NCBI GenBank assembly: GCA_029935255.1
Contig: JAOZKS010000045.1
Location: 1-11,778 of the forward strand
Reading direction: 5' to 3'
DNA length: 11,778 nucleotides
Origin: Pontiella sp.
GTDB lineage: Bacteria; Verrucomicrobiota; Kiritimatiellia; Kiritimatiellales; Pontiellaceae
Below are positions 1 to 8,432 of the stretch, piece after piece. Numbering within the stretch: the stretch's first letter is position 1; each line of letters begins with the position of its first letter. The notes below the pieces were generated by a model. That model worked only from the letters and a program-made list of their open reading frames with translations, was not told where the DNA came from and ran no database searches. Made by a program: the position numbers and the translations under genes.

Positions 1-314
1 AGGGCGGGAGCCCGTCGCTTCAGGCCAATCCTATTCATCAGCGCCGTCACCAGCTCCATCGGGCAAATCATGCACCAGACCCGCCCGAACACAACCACCA
101 GCACCAACATGGCCGGCCACCAATACGACCAGACCAGTAAACAGGAAAGATTGGTGTTCCTCAGTATTTTGGCAAAGGCCATATCCTGCGTATTGGCTCC
201 CAAGGCCCCCCGGATAATCATTCCAAACACCACAAGAACGATCCACTGAAACAACCGGGGAAACCATTTAGCCCCGGCTATTCCACGAACAAAACCCACC
301 TTTAAAAAATTCAT
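1..314 (-). CDS. 4Fe-4S-binding (NapH/NosR-like) membrane protein, N-terminal part
   Basis: The 3' end of this gene lies beyond the left edge; about 104 codons are visible. Translation from the ATG at 314 gives a short basic N-terminus, a hydrophobic segment at about residues 21-38 and a second at about 60-80. It is followed directly by WCMICPMEL, a CxxCP cluster with Cys81 and Cys84. A membrane segment ending in a CxxC(x)P motif is typical of the polyferredoxin-like membrane proteins around NapH, NosR and CcoG, which pass electrons at the inner membrane. The start is supported by a purine-rich Shine-Dalgarno stretch (GAGAAGGGGGG) just upstream. The gene follows a cytochrome c remnant on the same strand, which suits a redox role, but the partner and substrate are unknown. 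The assignment rests on one motif and the topology, because the rest of the protein is outside the window. Confidence 0.7.
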   Translation of the reverse strand, partial: MNFLKVGFVRGIAGAKWFPRLFQWIVLVVFGMIIRGALGANTQDMAFAKILRNTNLSCLLVWSYWWPAMLVLVVVFGRVWCMICPMELVTALMNRIGLKRRAPA

Positions 315-330
315 ACCCCCCTTCTCACTC

Positions 331-784
331 CTAATTTTCAGGCACATCCGGCAACGACTGAAAACCTGCTGAATAGATTAGATAACTACAAGGATATTTG
401 AACAAGCGGTGTTTTCCATCGAAATCGCGTAGTGACCTCCCCTGTTCATCCCGAATGCCGCTGCCCGGTCGCATACCATCCACCCCACCGTTCTTCCAAG
501 GGGATTCGGTGAACCACATCTACATTTTTGAACCGCCCACCAATCGATTGATAAGCACTGAGAATTTGTAATCCCGGCACACTCTGCGTTTTGGCCGAAC
601 TATGGCAGCGCAGGCAATCCGCGTCGTTTCTTTTGATGAGGGGTTCGACCGCCGGATCCTGACTCAGCGTATAAAAACCAGAATCTGGCTCGTCGGGGAA
701 ATATCCAAAGCCGCAAGCACCGACTTTAAATAGCCCTGTTACAAGTCGCAGTGTACCAGATCGGTAAAGGCAACGCGATGACAT
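331..784 (-). pseudogene. decayed mono-haem cytochrome c-type protein gene
   Basis: Two adjacent frames each hold part of what looks like one protein. The first frame (784 down to about 460) encodes GFYTLSQDP, then DADCLRCHSS, a CxxCH haem-attachment site with the His codon at 602-604, and then LEERWGGWYATG. It hits a TGA just after GQRHSG. The second frame, picked up near 459, continues GIRDEQGRSLRDFD and then KYPCSYLIYSAGFQSLP, stopping at 331. From memory, PVC-group proteins carry these blocks in this order in one longer chain, with more sequence between the two blocks and at both ends. I therefore infer an internal deletion with a frameshift and loss of both termini. No signal peptide is visible. 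The first reading frame begins in a TGATG overlap with the stop of the GreA-like gene upstream, so the remnant may still be translated in part. An unusual short live cytochrome is the less likely alternative. Confidence 0.6.
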
Positions 785-1248
785 CAGGATACGTTCAGAA
801 CAACCCCTTCCATGCCGGGGCGGATCGAGAAATATCCAGCCTCAACATTTCCCATGAGCGCCGAGCCTAGCGGGGATTCGGAGGTAACGACGGTGATCCG
901 GCTTCCATCAACGGTGACTTCACTTCCACCCCCGCAATCGAGCAACATGTAGCAATCGCTCTCGCCATTCATTTCCACCTCAACCAATGCGCCGACATCA
1001 ACTTCCTGACCGGAAAAATTCTCTACCTCAACGATCTTAAGCGCTGCAATTTGCTTGGTGAGTTCTTTGCATTTTCTGGAATAGCCATGCGCCAGGTAAG
1101 CCGCCTCAAGCCCCGTGGTATCCCGTTGCTTTTCGGCGTTGGGCGCACTGTGCATGGCTCCGGTGGACGACGCCTCATTGGCATTCTGCAGGCGAGCCAG
1201 CTCCGCTTCCAACTCTCTTCGTATCGCATCTAAAATGGTTCGTTTCAT
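784..1248 (-). CDS. GreA/GreB-family transcription elongation factor-like protein
   Basis: The product is 154 residues from the ATG at 1248. Residues 1-70 are charged and helical, interrupted by a loop with AEKQRDTTGLEAAYL, as expected of the coiled-coil hairpin that enters the RNA polymerase secondary channel in Gre factors. Residues 85-150 match the Gre C-terminal FKBP-like domain: a hydrophobic strand (ALVEVEMNG), YMLLDCGGG, and the signature SPLGSALMG at about 125-133. Classical GreA is close in length (about 158 residues), but the N-terminal half here resembles a divergent branch found in proteobacteria and PVC bacteria rather than true GreA. Cleavage-factor activity is therefore inferred. 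A longer reading frame reaches 1302, but its extra 18 residues do not look Gre-like. No clear ribosome site precedes 1248, so the start rests on the protein. It is divergent from hrpA, and its TGA overlaps the ATG of the downstream remnant. Confidence 0.75.
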   Translation of the reverse strand: MKRTILDAIRRELEAELARLQNANEASSTGAMHSAPNAEKQRDTTGLEAAYLAHGYSRKCKELTKQIAALKIVEVENFSGQEVDVGALVEVEMNGESDCYMLLDCGGGSEVTVDGSRITVVTSESPLGSALMGNVEAGYFSIRPGMEGVVLNVS

Positions 1249-1361
1249 AGAGCCAAAGTTTAAACACCAAGAGGACGGAATCTCAAAGCTGAATCGCAAC
1301 AACCTTCGAAGTGCTTCTTCCTTGTACCGACCGCCCGGGTATGGCGTTATTTCCTGCTCGT

Positions 1362-4300
1362 ATGAATCAGCCCGGAATACAACTTAAAATCAGCTATCCC
1401 GACATCCTCCCCATCTCCGGGAAGCGTGCGGAAATCATTAAGCTGATCGAAAAAAATCAGATCGTCATTATCTGCGGAACCACCGGCTCGGGAAAGACCA
1501 CCCAACTACCCAAGATGGCGATGGAAGCGGGCGCAGGTTCCAACGGGCGCATTGGCGTAACCCAACCGCGCAGACTGGCCGCCACCGGCATGGCGCGGCG
1601 CGTGGCGGAGGAGATGAACACCGAATACGGGCAAGGAGTCGGTTGTCAGGTACGCTTCGACAATTCAACCTGCAACAAAACCGTCATCAAATTTATGACC
1701 GACGGCATCCTGCTGGCCGAAACCCAGCGTGACCGCCTTTTGAAGCAATACGACTGCCTCATCATCGACGAAGCCCACGAACGAAGCCTCAACATTGACT
1801 TCCTGCTCGGCTACCTCAAAAACCTATCCGCCAAACGCCCCGACCTTAAAATGATCATCAGCTCGGCCACGCTCGACGCGGAAAGCTTTTCGAAATTTTT
1901 CAACCACGCGCCCGTCATCGAAGTCGAAGGCCGCACCTATCCCGTCGAGGATTTTTTTCTGCCGCCGGGCAAAGACGAAGAACTCTCCAACCACATTCTC
2001 CGTGCCATGCGCTGGATCTCGGATGTGGACGACCAAGGCGATGTGCTGGTCTTTCTTCCCGGCGAACGCGAGATCCGCGAAGCCACCAAGAAGCTCGAAG
2101 GCCAGCATTGGAAAAACACCGAAATCCTCCCCCTGTTTGGACGGCTGAGCATGGGCGAGCAGCAACGCGTCTTCAAGGCTGGTGGCCGCCGACGCATCAT
2201 CCTCGCCACCAACGTAGCCGAAACCTCCATCACCATCCCCGGCATCCACTACGTCATCGACTCCGGGCAAGTACGGTTGAGCCGGTATAATCCGCGCACA
2301 CAGGTGCAAGGCTTGCAGGTCGAGCAGGTGTCGCAAGCCAGCGCCCGCCAACGGCGCGGTCGTTGCGGTCGCGTAACCGATGGAATCTGCATCTATCTCT
2401 ACGACCAAGAGACTTTCGAAAACAGCGCGCAATACACCGATCCCGAAATCCGCCGCACCTCCCTCGCCGGTGTCATTCTGCAAATGGATCTTCTCGGACT
2501 CCCGCCCATCGAAGCCTTTCCCCTGCTCGATCCTCCGCAACCCGCCCTCGTCCGCGAAGGGTACAAAGCGCTCCAAGACATCGGCGCGATCGACCCCGAC
2601 CGCAAGTTGACTTCAATGGGTCGCACGATTTCAAGGTTTCCAACCGATCCACATCTTGCCCGCATGATCGTACAGGCGCGCGACGAAGGTGTTCTCCCCG
2701 AAATCCTCATCCTCGTCGCCTTCCTCTCCATTCAGGATGTTCGTGAGCGCCCCACCGAAAAGGCGGAAGCCGCCGACCTTGCGCATAAGCAATGGCTGGA
2801 TCCAAAATCAGATTTCATCACGATCCTCAACCTCTGGAACACCCTCGAAAACGAACGCAGTTCGCACGGCAAGCTCCGTAAATTCTGCAAAGCCAACTTC
2901 ATCAACTACCGCCGCGTGATGGAATGGACCAACCTCCACAAAGACCTCAACCAGACGGTTCGGGATCTTGGGAAAAAATTTCAGCAGGAAGACTCGGAGG
3001 TCAAAAAAGATCGTAGTGTTTATGATCTGATTCACCGCAGCTTGCTTGCGGGGCTTCCGGCCAACCTTGGGATGAAAGGCGAAGATCGTGAATTTACCGC
3101 GGCACGCAACCGCAAGTTCTTTATCTTCCCCGGCTCCGGACTCTTCAAAAAACCGCCGGAATGGGTGTTGGTTTTTGCCTTGGTCGAAACCACTAGGCTC
3201 TACGCCCGTACCGTCGCGGAAATCAAACCCGAATGGCTCGAAGAAGTCGCCCCGCACCTCTGCAAATCCGTCTACAAACAACCCGCATGGAACCCCGAGC
3301 AAGGTTTTGTCTATGCCAAGGAATCGATTGTCTCCGGCGGGTTGACGATTGCCCACGGGCGCCCCGTCCACTACGGCCCCATCAACCCCGAAGCCGCACG
3401 CAAAATCTTTATCCTCGAAGGCATGGCAACCGGCAACCTAACCACGCGCGGCGGATGGCTCAAGCTGCACCATCGCATGCTCGACGACATCGCCGCACTC
3501 GAGGAAAAACTTCGCCGGCCCGGCGCATTGCTTGATCACGATGCCATCTTCAACCACTTCGCCCGATTGCTTCCGTCAGATGTCCATTCCGTTAAAACAT
3601 TGGAACAGTGGATTCGCAAAACCCACGCGCGCATCGCCATGCACATGGCCGATGCCATGTTCCCGCAAACCACACCGATCAGGACGGCCGACTACCCCAA
3701 CTCACTCACCTTCCATCACGAAGAGTTCCAGCTCATCTATACCTTCGAACCCGGCGATGAGCTCGATGGCATCGCCCTCGTCTGCCCGACCGACAAGCTC
3801 GCCTTTTTGCCTAACTGGGCACCCGACTGGCTCGTCCCCGGCTGGCTGGAAGAAAAAGTAAATCGCCTCCTGCGCACGCTCCTGAAAAACCTCCGCACCA
3901 CTATTGCACCCATCGATCAAACGGCGGAGCGGTTTGTCCAGTCCATTCAACAACCTGATCGCCCCCTGCTGGATGCCCTCTCCCAATTCCTGCAAACCGT
4001 ATTCAAGCTCCCGGTCGACGCCTCCGACTTCGATGAATCGGCCCTTCCCGAATTCCTCCGCATGAAGGTCATCGAAACCGACGGCGATAAAATCGTTCGG
4101 GTGCACTCCTCGGTTTCGGATGAGCACCGCCTGACCGCCCACCGTAGCAGTACGGAGTTAGCTTTTGCCAAGTGGACGCTCCCCCCGCAAAAAACATGGC
4201 CGGGCGATGCCCTGCCTGAATTCATCACCAGCGAAGACCACAAGAAAATGCGCGGTTATCCTGTGCTCACAAGTGAAGCCGCTGGTGTGGGCCGCCGGGT

Positions 4301-5018
4301 CTTCCTGAGTCAGGCTAATGCCGAAGCTTCGCACCGCGCGGGGTTGATCCACCTCTTCCGCATCCAGCAGGTCGACCAAGTGAACTATGTCGAGAAGCGC
4401 CCGCCACTCCCTCCCATGGTTCAGCTCACCGCCTCGGCCATTGACGAGAACTTCTTGACCGACTTTTTCGATGCCACCATCCATGAAGCACTCACCAACG
4501 ATGGACAGGTGGAGATCCGCGATGCCGCCACCTTTTCAAAGCGCGCGGCAGAAGCACGCACCACGCTGTATGAAATTGCCGAAGAAAACGCCGGCCTGCT
4601 GGAAGAGATGCTGGATCATCGCGCAGAAATCGCCAAGGCCCTCGTCGATTTGCCGGGCGAATACGACTCGCGCCACGATCTGGAAATGCAATTGGGATTC
4701 TTATTCCGCCCCGGATTTCTCCAGACGATGGATATTTTCACCCGCTACCCGCGCTATCTAAAAGCCATGCAGACGCGCATCCAACGGATCCGCAACAACG
4801 CCCCTGCCGACCTGCGTAAACTAGCCGAAATCGAGCCCTTCCAGAACCAGCTCAACGACAAGTTGCTGGAGTGCGACGACATTGGATCGGCCCACGACCT
4901 GATTGAATTTGCCATGCTCCTCGAAGAGTTCCGCGTCAACCGATTCGCGCCCGAAATCAAGACCCCCCTCAAGGTTTCCGCGCAGCGGTTGGAAGAGGCC
5001 TATAAAACAACAATCTGA
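1362..5018 (+). CDS. hrpA: ATP-dependent RNA helicase HrpA (DEAH box)
   Basis: This is a 1218-residue DEAH/RHA helicase, close to the roughly 1300 residues of E. coli HrpA. Numbered from the ATG at 1362, motif I is GTTGSGKT at 39-46, motif II DEAH at 136-139, motif III SAT at 168-170 and motif VI QRRGRCGR at 330-337. Blocks such as TQPRRLA and DEAHERSLNIDFLLGYLK closely resemble HrpA. After the helicase-associated winged-helix and ratchet region, the long C-terminal half fits the DUF3418 extension that separates HrpA from the shorter HrpB. HrpA acts on mRNA and translating ribosomes in the cytoplasm and has been linked to mRNA processing and to rescue of collided ribosomes. The frame is open back to a GTG at 1311, with another ATG at 1341. 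No start has a clear ribosome site, and 1362 is chosen because the conserved region begins soon after it. The 3' end overlaps the converging DsrE-like gene by 19 bp. Confidence 0.93.
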   Translation: MNQPGIQLKISYPDILPISGKRAEIIKLIEKNQIVIICGTTGSGKTTQLPKMAMEAGAGSNGRIGVTQPRRLAATGMARRVAEEMNTEYGQGVGCQVRFDNSTCNKTVIKFMTDGILLAETQRDRLLKQYDCLIIDEAHERSLNIDFLLGYLKNLSAKRPDLKMIISSATLDAESFSKFFNHAPVIEVEGRTYPVEDFFLPPGKDEELSNHILRAMRWISDVDDQGDVLVFLPGEREIREATKKLEGQHWKNTEILPLFGRLSMGEQQRVFKAGGRRRIILATNVAETSITIPGIHYVIDSGQVRLSRYNPRTQVQGLQVEQVSQASARQRRGRCGRVTDGICIYLYDQETFENSAQYTDPEIRRTSLAGVILQMDLLGLPPIEAFPLLDPPQPALVREGYKALQDIGAIDPDRKLTSMGRTISRFPTDPHLARMIVQARDEGVLPEILILVAFLSIQDVRERPTEKAEAADLAHKQWLDPKSDFITILNLWNTLENERSSHGKLRKFCKANFINYRRVMEWTNLHKDLNQTVRDLGKKFQQEDSEVKKDRSVYDLIHRSLLAGLPANLGMKGEDREFTAARNRKFFIFPGSGLFKKPPEWVLVFALVETTRLYARTVAEIKPEWLEEVAPHLCKSVYKQPAWNPEQGFVYAKESIVSGGLTIAHGRPVHYGPINPEAARKIFILEGMATGNLTTRGGWLKLHHRMLDDIAALEEKLRRPGALLDHDAIFNHFARLLPSDVHSVKTLEQWIRKTHARIAMHMADAMFPQTTPIRTADYPNSLTFHHEEFQLIYTFEPGDELDGIALVCPTDKLAFLPNWAPDWLVPGWLEEKVNRLLRTLLKNLRTTIAPIDQTAERFVQSIQQPDRPLLDALSQFLQTVFKLPVDASDFDESALPEFLRMKVIETDGDKIVRVHSSVSDEHRLTAHRSSTELAFAKWTLPPQKTWPGDALPEFITSEDHKKMRGYPVLTSEAAGVGRRVFLSQANAEASHRAGLIHLFRIQQVDQVNYVEKRPPLPPMVQLTASAIDENFLTDFFDATIHEALTNDGQVEIRDAATFSKRAAEARTTLYEIAEENAGLLEEMLDHRAEIAKALVDLPGEYDSRHDLEMQLGFLFRPGFLQTMDIFTRYPRYLKAMQTRIQRIRNNAPADLRKLAEIEPFQNQLNDKLLECDDIGSAHDLIEFAMLLEEFRVNRFAPEIKTPLKVSAQRLEEAYKTTI

Positions 5019-5425
5019 TAACCCCGATCAAGCCACCGCACGAGACTGGGATGCCCCTCGTAATCGCCCACCAACAACTCTTTCTGTTGCTCGGACAAAT
5101 CTTTCCTCACTTCGAACTGATCGGAGCAATAATCACAGATTTCCTCCACAATCCCCATTTCCCTGACTTTCATATAGCGCTTGTGAAATGGATTTTCCGG
5201 TTTCCGGAATTCGCTGGCCCAACCCGTACCTGCCCCGTCAAAAATCAGTACCACGGGATAGCCCTTCTCGGCCAGTTCTTGCGCATAGAGCAAGGCATGC
5301 ACCGCCCGCGCCTTACCCTCATTCGTCTCACTGCCCGCCTGAAGGATGATCGCATATCCCTTCTTCGATTCCGCCCCCAGTGAGATCCCCGCAAGCATCA
5401 ACATAACCAATAGTATTTTTTTCAT
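5000..5425 (-). CDS. exported DsrE-family protein
   Basis: The product is 141 residues. Residues 1-18 (MKKILLVMLMLAGISLGA) form a clear Sec signal peptide with a probable cleavage site near SLGA-ES, so the mature protein should be periplasmic. The mature part begins YAIILQAG, a first beta strand, then has ARAVHALLYAQELAEKGYPVVLIFDG, in keeping with the DsrE/DsrF fold: a strand, a helix covering 'alkyaqeL' and a strand followed by a DG turn. A Cys pair, CDYC, lies at 97 and 100, near the conserved cysteine that carries sulfur in some DsrE proteins. Sulfur-relay function is inferred only. The frame is open to 5515, but the ATG at 5425 is preferred because it starts the signal peptide and has a GAGGAG ribosome site 6 bases upstream. 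It converges with hrpA, ending inside that gene, and is divergent from polA. Confidence 0.8.
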   Translation of the reverse strand: MKKILLVMLMLAGISLGAESKKGYAIILQAGSETNEGKARAVHALLYAQELAEKGYPVVLIFDGAGTGWASEFRKPENPFHKRYMKVREMGIVEEICDYCSDQFEVRKDLSEQQKELLVGDYEGHPSLVRWLDRGYQIVVL

Positions 5426-5431
5426 GACGAA

Positions 5432-5437
5432 CTCCTC
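5432..5437 (-). promoter_or_regulatory. ribosome binding site of the DsrE-like gene
   Basis: GAGGAG on the minus strand lies 6 bases before the ATG at 5425. It fixes this start over the upstream in-frame one at 5515, which would bury the signal peptide. Confidence 0.8.
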
Positions 5438-5550
5438 TCTAATGATTGAAGGAATTAATATACAGGATTTTCCAGACATTGGAAACCCATCGGTGTACCG
5501 TTCTTGTAGCTCCAACTGATACCCGACAACCCATAACGGATAACTAAACT

Positions 5551-8340
5551 ATGACCAAGAAACTATTTTTAATCGACGGAATGGCCATTGTCTATCGCGC
5601 CTACTTTGGCTTCATCCGAAATCCACGGATCAATTCCAAGGGTGAAAATGTTTCCGCAGTATTCGGGTTCATCAACACGTTGCTCGACATCATGCATACC
5701 TACGAGCCCACGCACATTGCCGTCGCGTTCGACACCCACGAGCCCACTTTCCGGCATGTGGAGTATCCAGAATACAAAGCCACGCGCGATGCCACCCCCG
5801 AAGGAATCCACACCGCCGTCCCCCACATTAAAACCCTGCTCGCCGCCTTTAATATTCCGGTGCTGGAATATCCCGGATTCGAGGCCGACGACGTTATCGG
5901 CACCCTCGCCCGCTCGGCCGAAAAGCAGGGGTTCGACACCTACATGGTCACCCCCGACAAAGACTATGCCCAACTCGTCGACGAACATACCTTCATGCTC
6001 AAGCCCGGTCGGGGAGGCGGCGAGCCCGAACTACTCGATGTCGCCGCCATTCTGGAACAATGGAATATTGAGAAGATCGAGCAGGTGATCGACATTCTCG
6101 GGCTGGCGGGCGATACCGCAGATAATATTCCAGGCGTTCCCGGGATCGGTCCAAAGACAGCGCAAAAGCTCATCGCCCAGTTTGGCTCCGTCGAAAACCT
6201 GCTCGAAAACACCGAGCAGCTGAAAGGCAAGCAAAAGGAAAAGGTCGAGGAAAACAAAACTCAGGCGCTGCTCTCGAAGCGCCTTGTAACCATCAAATGT
6301 GATGTGCCCGTGAAGGAATCGCCTGACGAACTAATTATTGGATCCCGCAACGACGACCAGCTGAAAGTCCTCTTCACCGAACTTGAATTTAAAGGCTTAA
6401 TTAAACGTTTGTTCGGCGAATCCCCCACCCCGACCTCCGTCGCCGTGGCCGCCGCCAGCGAAGGGCAGGGCGATCTATTTGAATTTGCAGCGGCCACGCA
6501 ACCCGAAATGATGGAACCCGTTCCAGCCTTCAAAACCATCAAGGACGTAAAGCATAACTACCACCTCGTCACCACCGCCGCCGGGCGCGATGCACTGGCC
6601 GAAAAACTATCGGGTTGCTACGAGGTCTGCTTCGACACCGAGACCACCAGCCTCGATGTCCGCACCGCCGAACTCATCGGCATCTCATTCTGCACCGACC
6701 CGCATGAAGCGTGGTTCGTTACCCTTCCGCCCGACCGCGAACAAACCCTCCATGCCTTGGAAAAGTTCCTTCCCCTTCTGCAAAATCCGGATGTGCGCAA
6801 GGTCGGTCAAAACCTGAAATATGACATCAGCGTTTTAAAGTGGCATGGCATCGAAGTCCGTGGCGAACTACTCGACACCATGCTCGCGCACTACCTCATC
6901 GACCCCGACCAACGGCACGGCATGGATCACATGGCCGAGTCGCTGCTGGATTATTCCCCGATCCCGATCACCGCCCTCATCGGCGAAAAGAAGAGCTCAC
7001 AAAAAACGCTGCGCGAGGTTGATATCGATGCGCTCTGCGAGTACGGCGCGGAAGATGCCGATATCACCCTTCAGCTCTGGCGCAAGCTCAAGCCGATGCT
7101 CAAGGAGCGCGGACAGGAACGCGTCTTCTACGAAATCGAAACCCCGCTCATGCCTGTGCTCGCGCAGATGGAATACAACGGAATTAATCTCGATGTCCCG
7201 AGTCTGAGCACCTATTCCGTCGCACTGGGCGAAAAGATACAGACGCTGGAAACCACGGTCTACACCATGGCCGGAATGGAATTCAACCTTAACTCGCCCA
7301 AGCAGCTCGGCGAGGTTTTATTCGACCTGTTAAAGCTCGTCGAAAAACCGAAAAGGACCAAGACCGGACAATACAAGACCAGCGAGGAGGTTTTGTCCGA
7401 TCTCGCACCCGATCACGAGATTGTCCAACACATTCTCAACTACCGCTCGCTGGCCAAGCTCAAGAGTACCTATGTCGATGCCCTGCCGCAGGAAGTGCTT
7501 CCCGAAACCGGGCGCGTCCATACCACCTTCAGCCAGGCCGTCACCACCACAGGGCGCTTGTCATCCGTCAACCCCAACCTGCAAAACATTCCCATCCGCA
7601 CCGAAGAAGGCCGCGAAATCCGCCGCGCCTTTATACCCAAGAAAGGCTTTACCCTGCTCGCCTGCGACTATTCCCAGATTGAGTTGCGCATCATGGCCGA
7701 GCTTAGCGGCGATGAAGGCCTGCGCGAGGCCTTCATTCACGGCGAAGACATTCACACGGCCACCGCCGCCCGCGTCTTTGGTGTTGATAAAAACGATGTC
7801 ACCCGCGAAATGCGTTCTAAAGCGAAGATGGTTAACTTTGGTATCATCTACGGAATCTCCGCCTTCGGCCTCTCCCAGCGCCTCGGTATTCCTCGCAAAG
7901 AAGCCGCCGAAATCATCGAGCAATACCGCGCCAACTATTCCGGAGTGCAGGATTGGCTCGACGAAACCATCCTATTTGCGCAGAAACACGAATACGTCGA
8001 AACCATCACCGGCCGCCGCCGATATATTCGCGACATCAACGCCCGCAACCAAATGGTCCGCGGCGGTGCCGAGCGCAACGCCATCAACGCCCCTATTCAG
8101 GGCACCGCCGCCGACATGATCAAGATCGCCATGATTGGCATTCAAAAGATGCTCGAGGAAAAGAAGTCTAAAACCAAGCTCCTCCTGCAAGTCCACGACG
8201 AACTTGTCTTCGACTTAGCGGAGGATGAAGCTGCCGACCTCATCCCTTTGATCGAAGAAAAGATGAAATCCGCCATTCCCATGGAAATCCCGATCCTCGT
8301 CGAGTCCGGCACTGGCCAGAACTGGCTGGAAGCGCATTGA
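5551..8340 (+). CDS. polA: DNA polymerase I
   Basis: The product is 929 residues, nearly identical in length to E. coli Pol I (928), and all three domains are present. The 5' nuclease domain (about 1-290) starts LFLIDGMAIVYRAYF and has FEADDVIGTLA and GDTADNIPGVPGIGPKTA. The 3'-5' proofreading domain (about 330-520) keeps the DEDDy residues: D362 and E364 (FDTETTSL), D425 (NLKYDISVL), and Y498 with D502 (YGAEDAD). The polymerase domain keeps motif A DYSQIELR with D706, the O-helix MRSKAKMVNFGIIYG with F763, and motif C VHDEL with D883. The enzyme should fill gaps in repair and remove RNA primers from Okazaki fragments. It ends EAH, as is usual for the family, so the repeat that begins one base after its TGA has not truncated it. 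No strong ribosome site precedes the ATG, but the conserved N-terminus begins at once. Confidence 0.98.
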   Translation: MTKKLFLIDGMAIVYRAYFGFIRNPRINSKGENVSAVFGFINTLLDIMHTYEPTHIAVAFDTHEPTFRHVEYPEYKATRDATPEGIHTAVPHIKTLLAAFNIPVLEYPGFEADDVIGTLARSAEKQGFDTYMVTPDKDYAQLVDEHTFMLKPGRGGGEPELLDVAAILEQWNIEKIEQVIDILGLAGDTADNIPGVPGIGPKTAQKLIAQFGSVENLLENTEQLKGKQKEKVEENKTQALLSKRLVTIKCDVPVKESPDELIIGSRNDDQLKVLFTELEFKGLIKRLFGESPTPTSVAVAAASEGQGDLFEFAAATQPEMMEPVPAFKTIKDVKHNYHLVTTAAGRDALAEKLSGCYEVCFDTETTSLDVRTAELIGISFCTDPHEAWFVTLPPDREQTLHALEKFLPLLQNPDVRKVGQNLKYDISVLKWHGIEVRGELLDTMLAHYLIDPDQRHGMDHMAESLLDYSPIPITALIGEKKSSQKTLREVDIDALCEYGAEDADITLQLWRKLKPMLKERGQERVFYEIETPLMPVLAQMEYNGINLDVPSLSTYSVALGEKIQTLETTVYTMAGMEFNLNSPKQLGEVLFDLLKLVEKPKRTKTGQYKTSEEVLSDLAPDHEIVQHILNYRSLAKLKSTYVDALPQEVLPETGRVHTTFSQAVTTTGRLSSVNPNLQNIPIRTEEGREIRRAFIPKKGFTLLACDYSQIELRIMAELSGDEGLREAFIHGEDIHTATAARVFGVDKNDVTREMRSKAKMVNFGIIYGISAFGLSQRLGIPRKEAAEIIEQYRANYSGVQDWLDETILFAQKHEYVETITGRRRYIRDINARNQMVRGGAERNAINAPIQGTAADMIKIAMIGIQKMLEEKKSKTKLLLQVHDELVFDLAEDEAADLIPLIEEKMKSAIPMEIPILVESGTGQNWLEAH

Positions 8341-8341
8341 T

Positions 8342-8432
8342 GTAGACGAGTGCATCCTGCCTCGTTCGGGAAGAACACACAAATAATTCGATTCCATTGC
8401 AAAGCTGGATTCGACGCACAAGCCTCGTCTAC
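8342..8432. repeat. REP/BIME-like palindromic element, copy 1
   Basis: The 91-bp element has inverted ends: GTAGACGAG at 8342-8350 and its exact reverse complement CTCGTCTAC at 8424-8432. Just inside the left end, GACGAG/CTCGTT and GCA/TGC pair around a TCC loop (8345-8366), giving an imperfect hairpin. A core, CCATTGCAAAGCTG (8394-8407), then 7 bases, then CGCACAAGCC (8415-8424), recurs in copy 2 with the same spacing. A GTAG head before an imperfect palindrome, and head-to-head pairing of two such units, is the layout of REP sequences and BIMEs. The element fills the whole gap between polA and the converging cupin gene, and its right end contains the cupin's TAG. There is no T-tract, so it is not a classical terminator, though it may still limit read-through. 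Confidence 0.7.

Noticed and set aside
1824..2576. 250-codon open frame antisense to hrpA
   Set aside because: It lies wholly within the conserved helicase motifs of hrpA, has no ribosome site or recognisable domain, and is explained by the codon bias of the real gene.
5426..5550. Divergent promoters between the DsrE-like gene and polA
   Set aside because: A TATATT-like box (minus strand, 5457-5462) and some weak hexamers exist, but none has a convincing partner at the right spacing.
7421..8119. 232-codon plus-strand frame inside polA
   Set aside because: It is a Pro/Ser/Ala-rich shadow of the polymerase domain, whose own frame carries every catalytic motif.
5551..8340. PolA with a degenerate proofreading domain, as in some bacteria
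   Set aside because: All exonuclease acids and the Tyr of ExoIII are present, so this is an ordinary full-length enzyme.
8342..8370. Hairpin after polA as a Rho-independent terminator
   Set aside because: The stem is imperfect and no T-tract follows on either strand; the recurrence at 10098 shows it to be part of a repeat.
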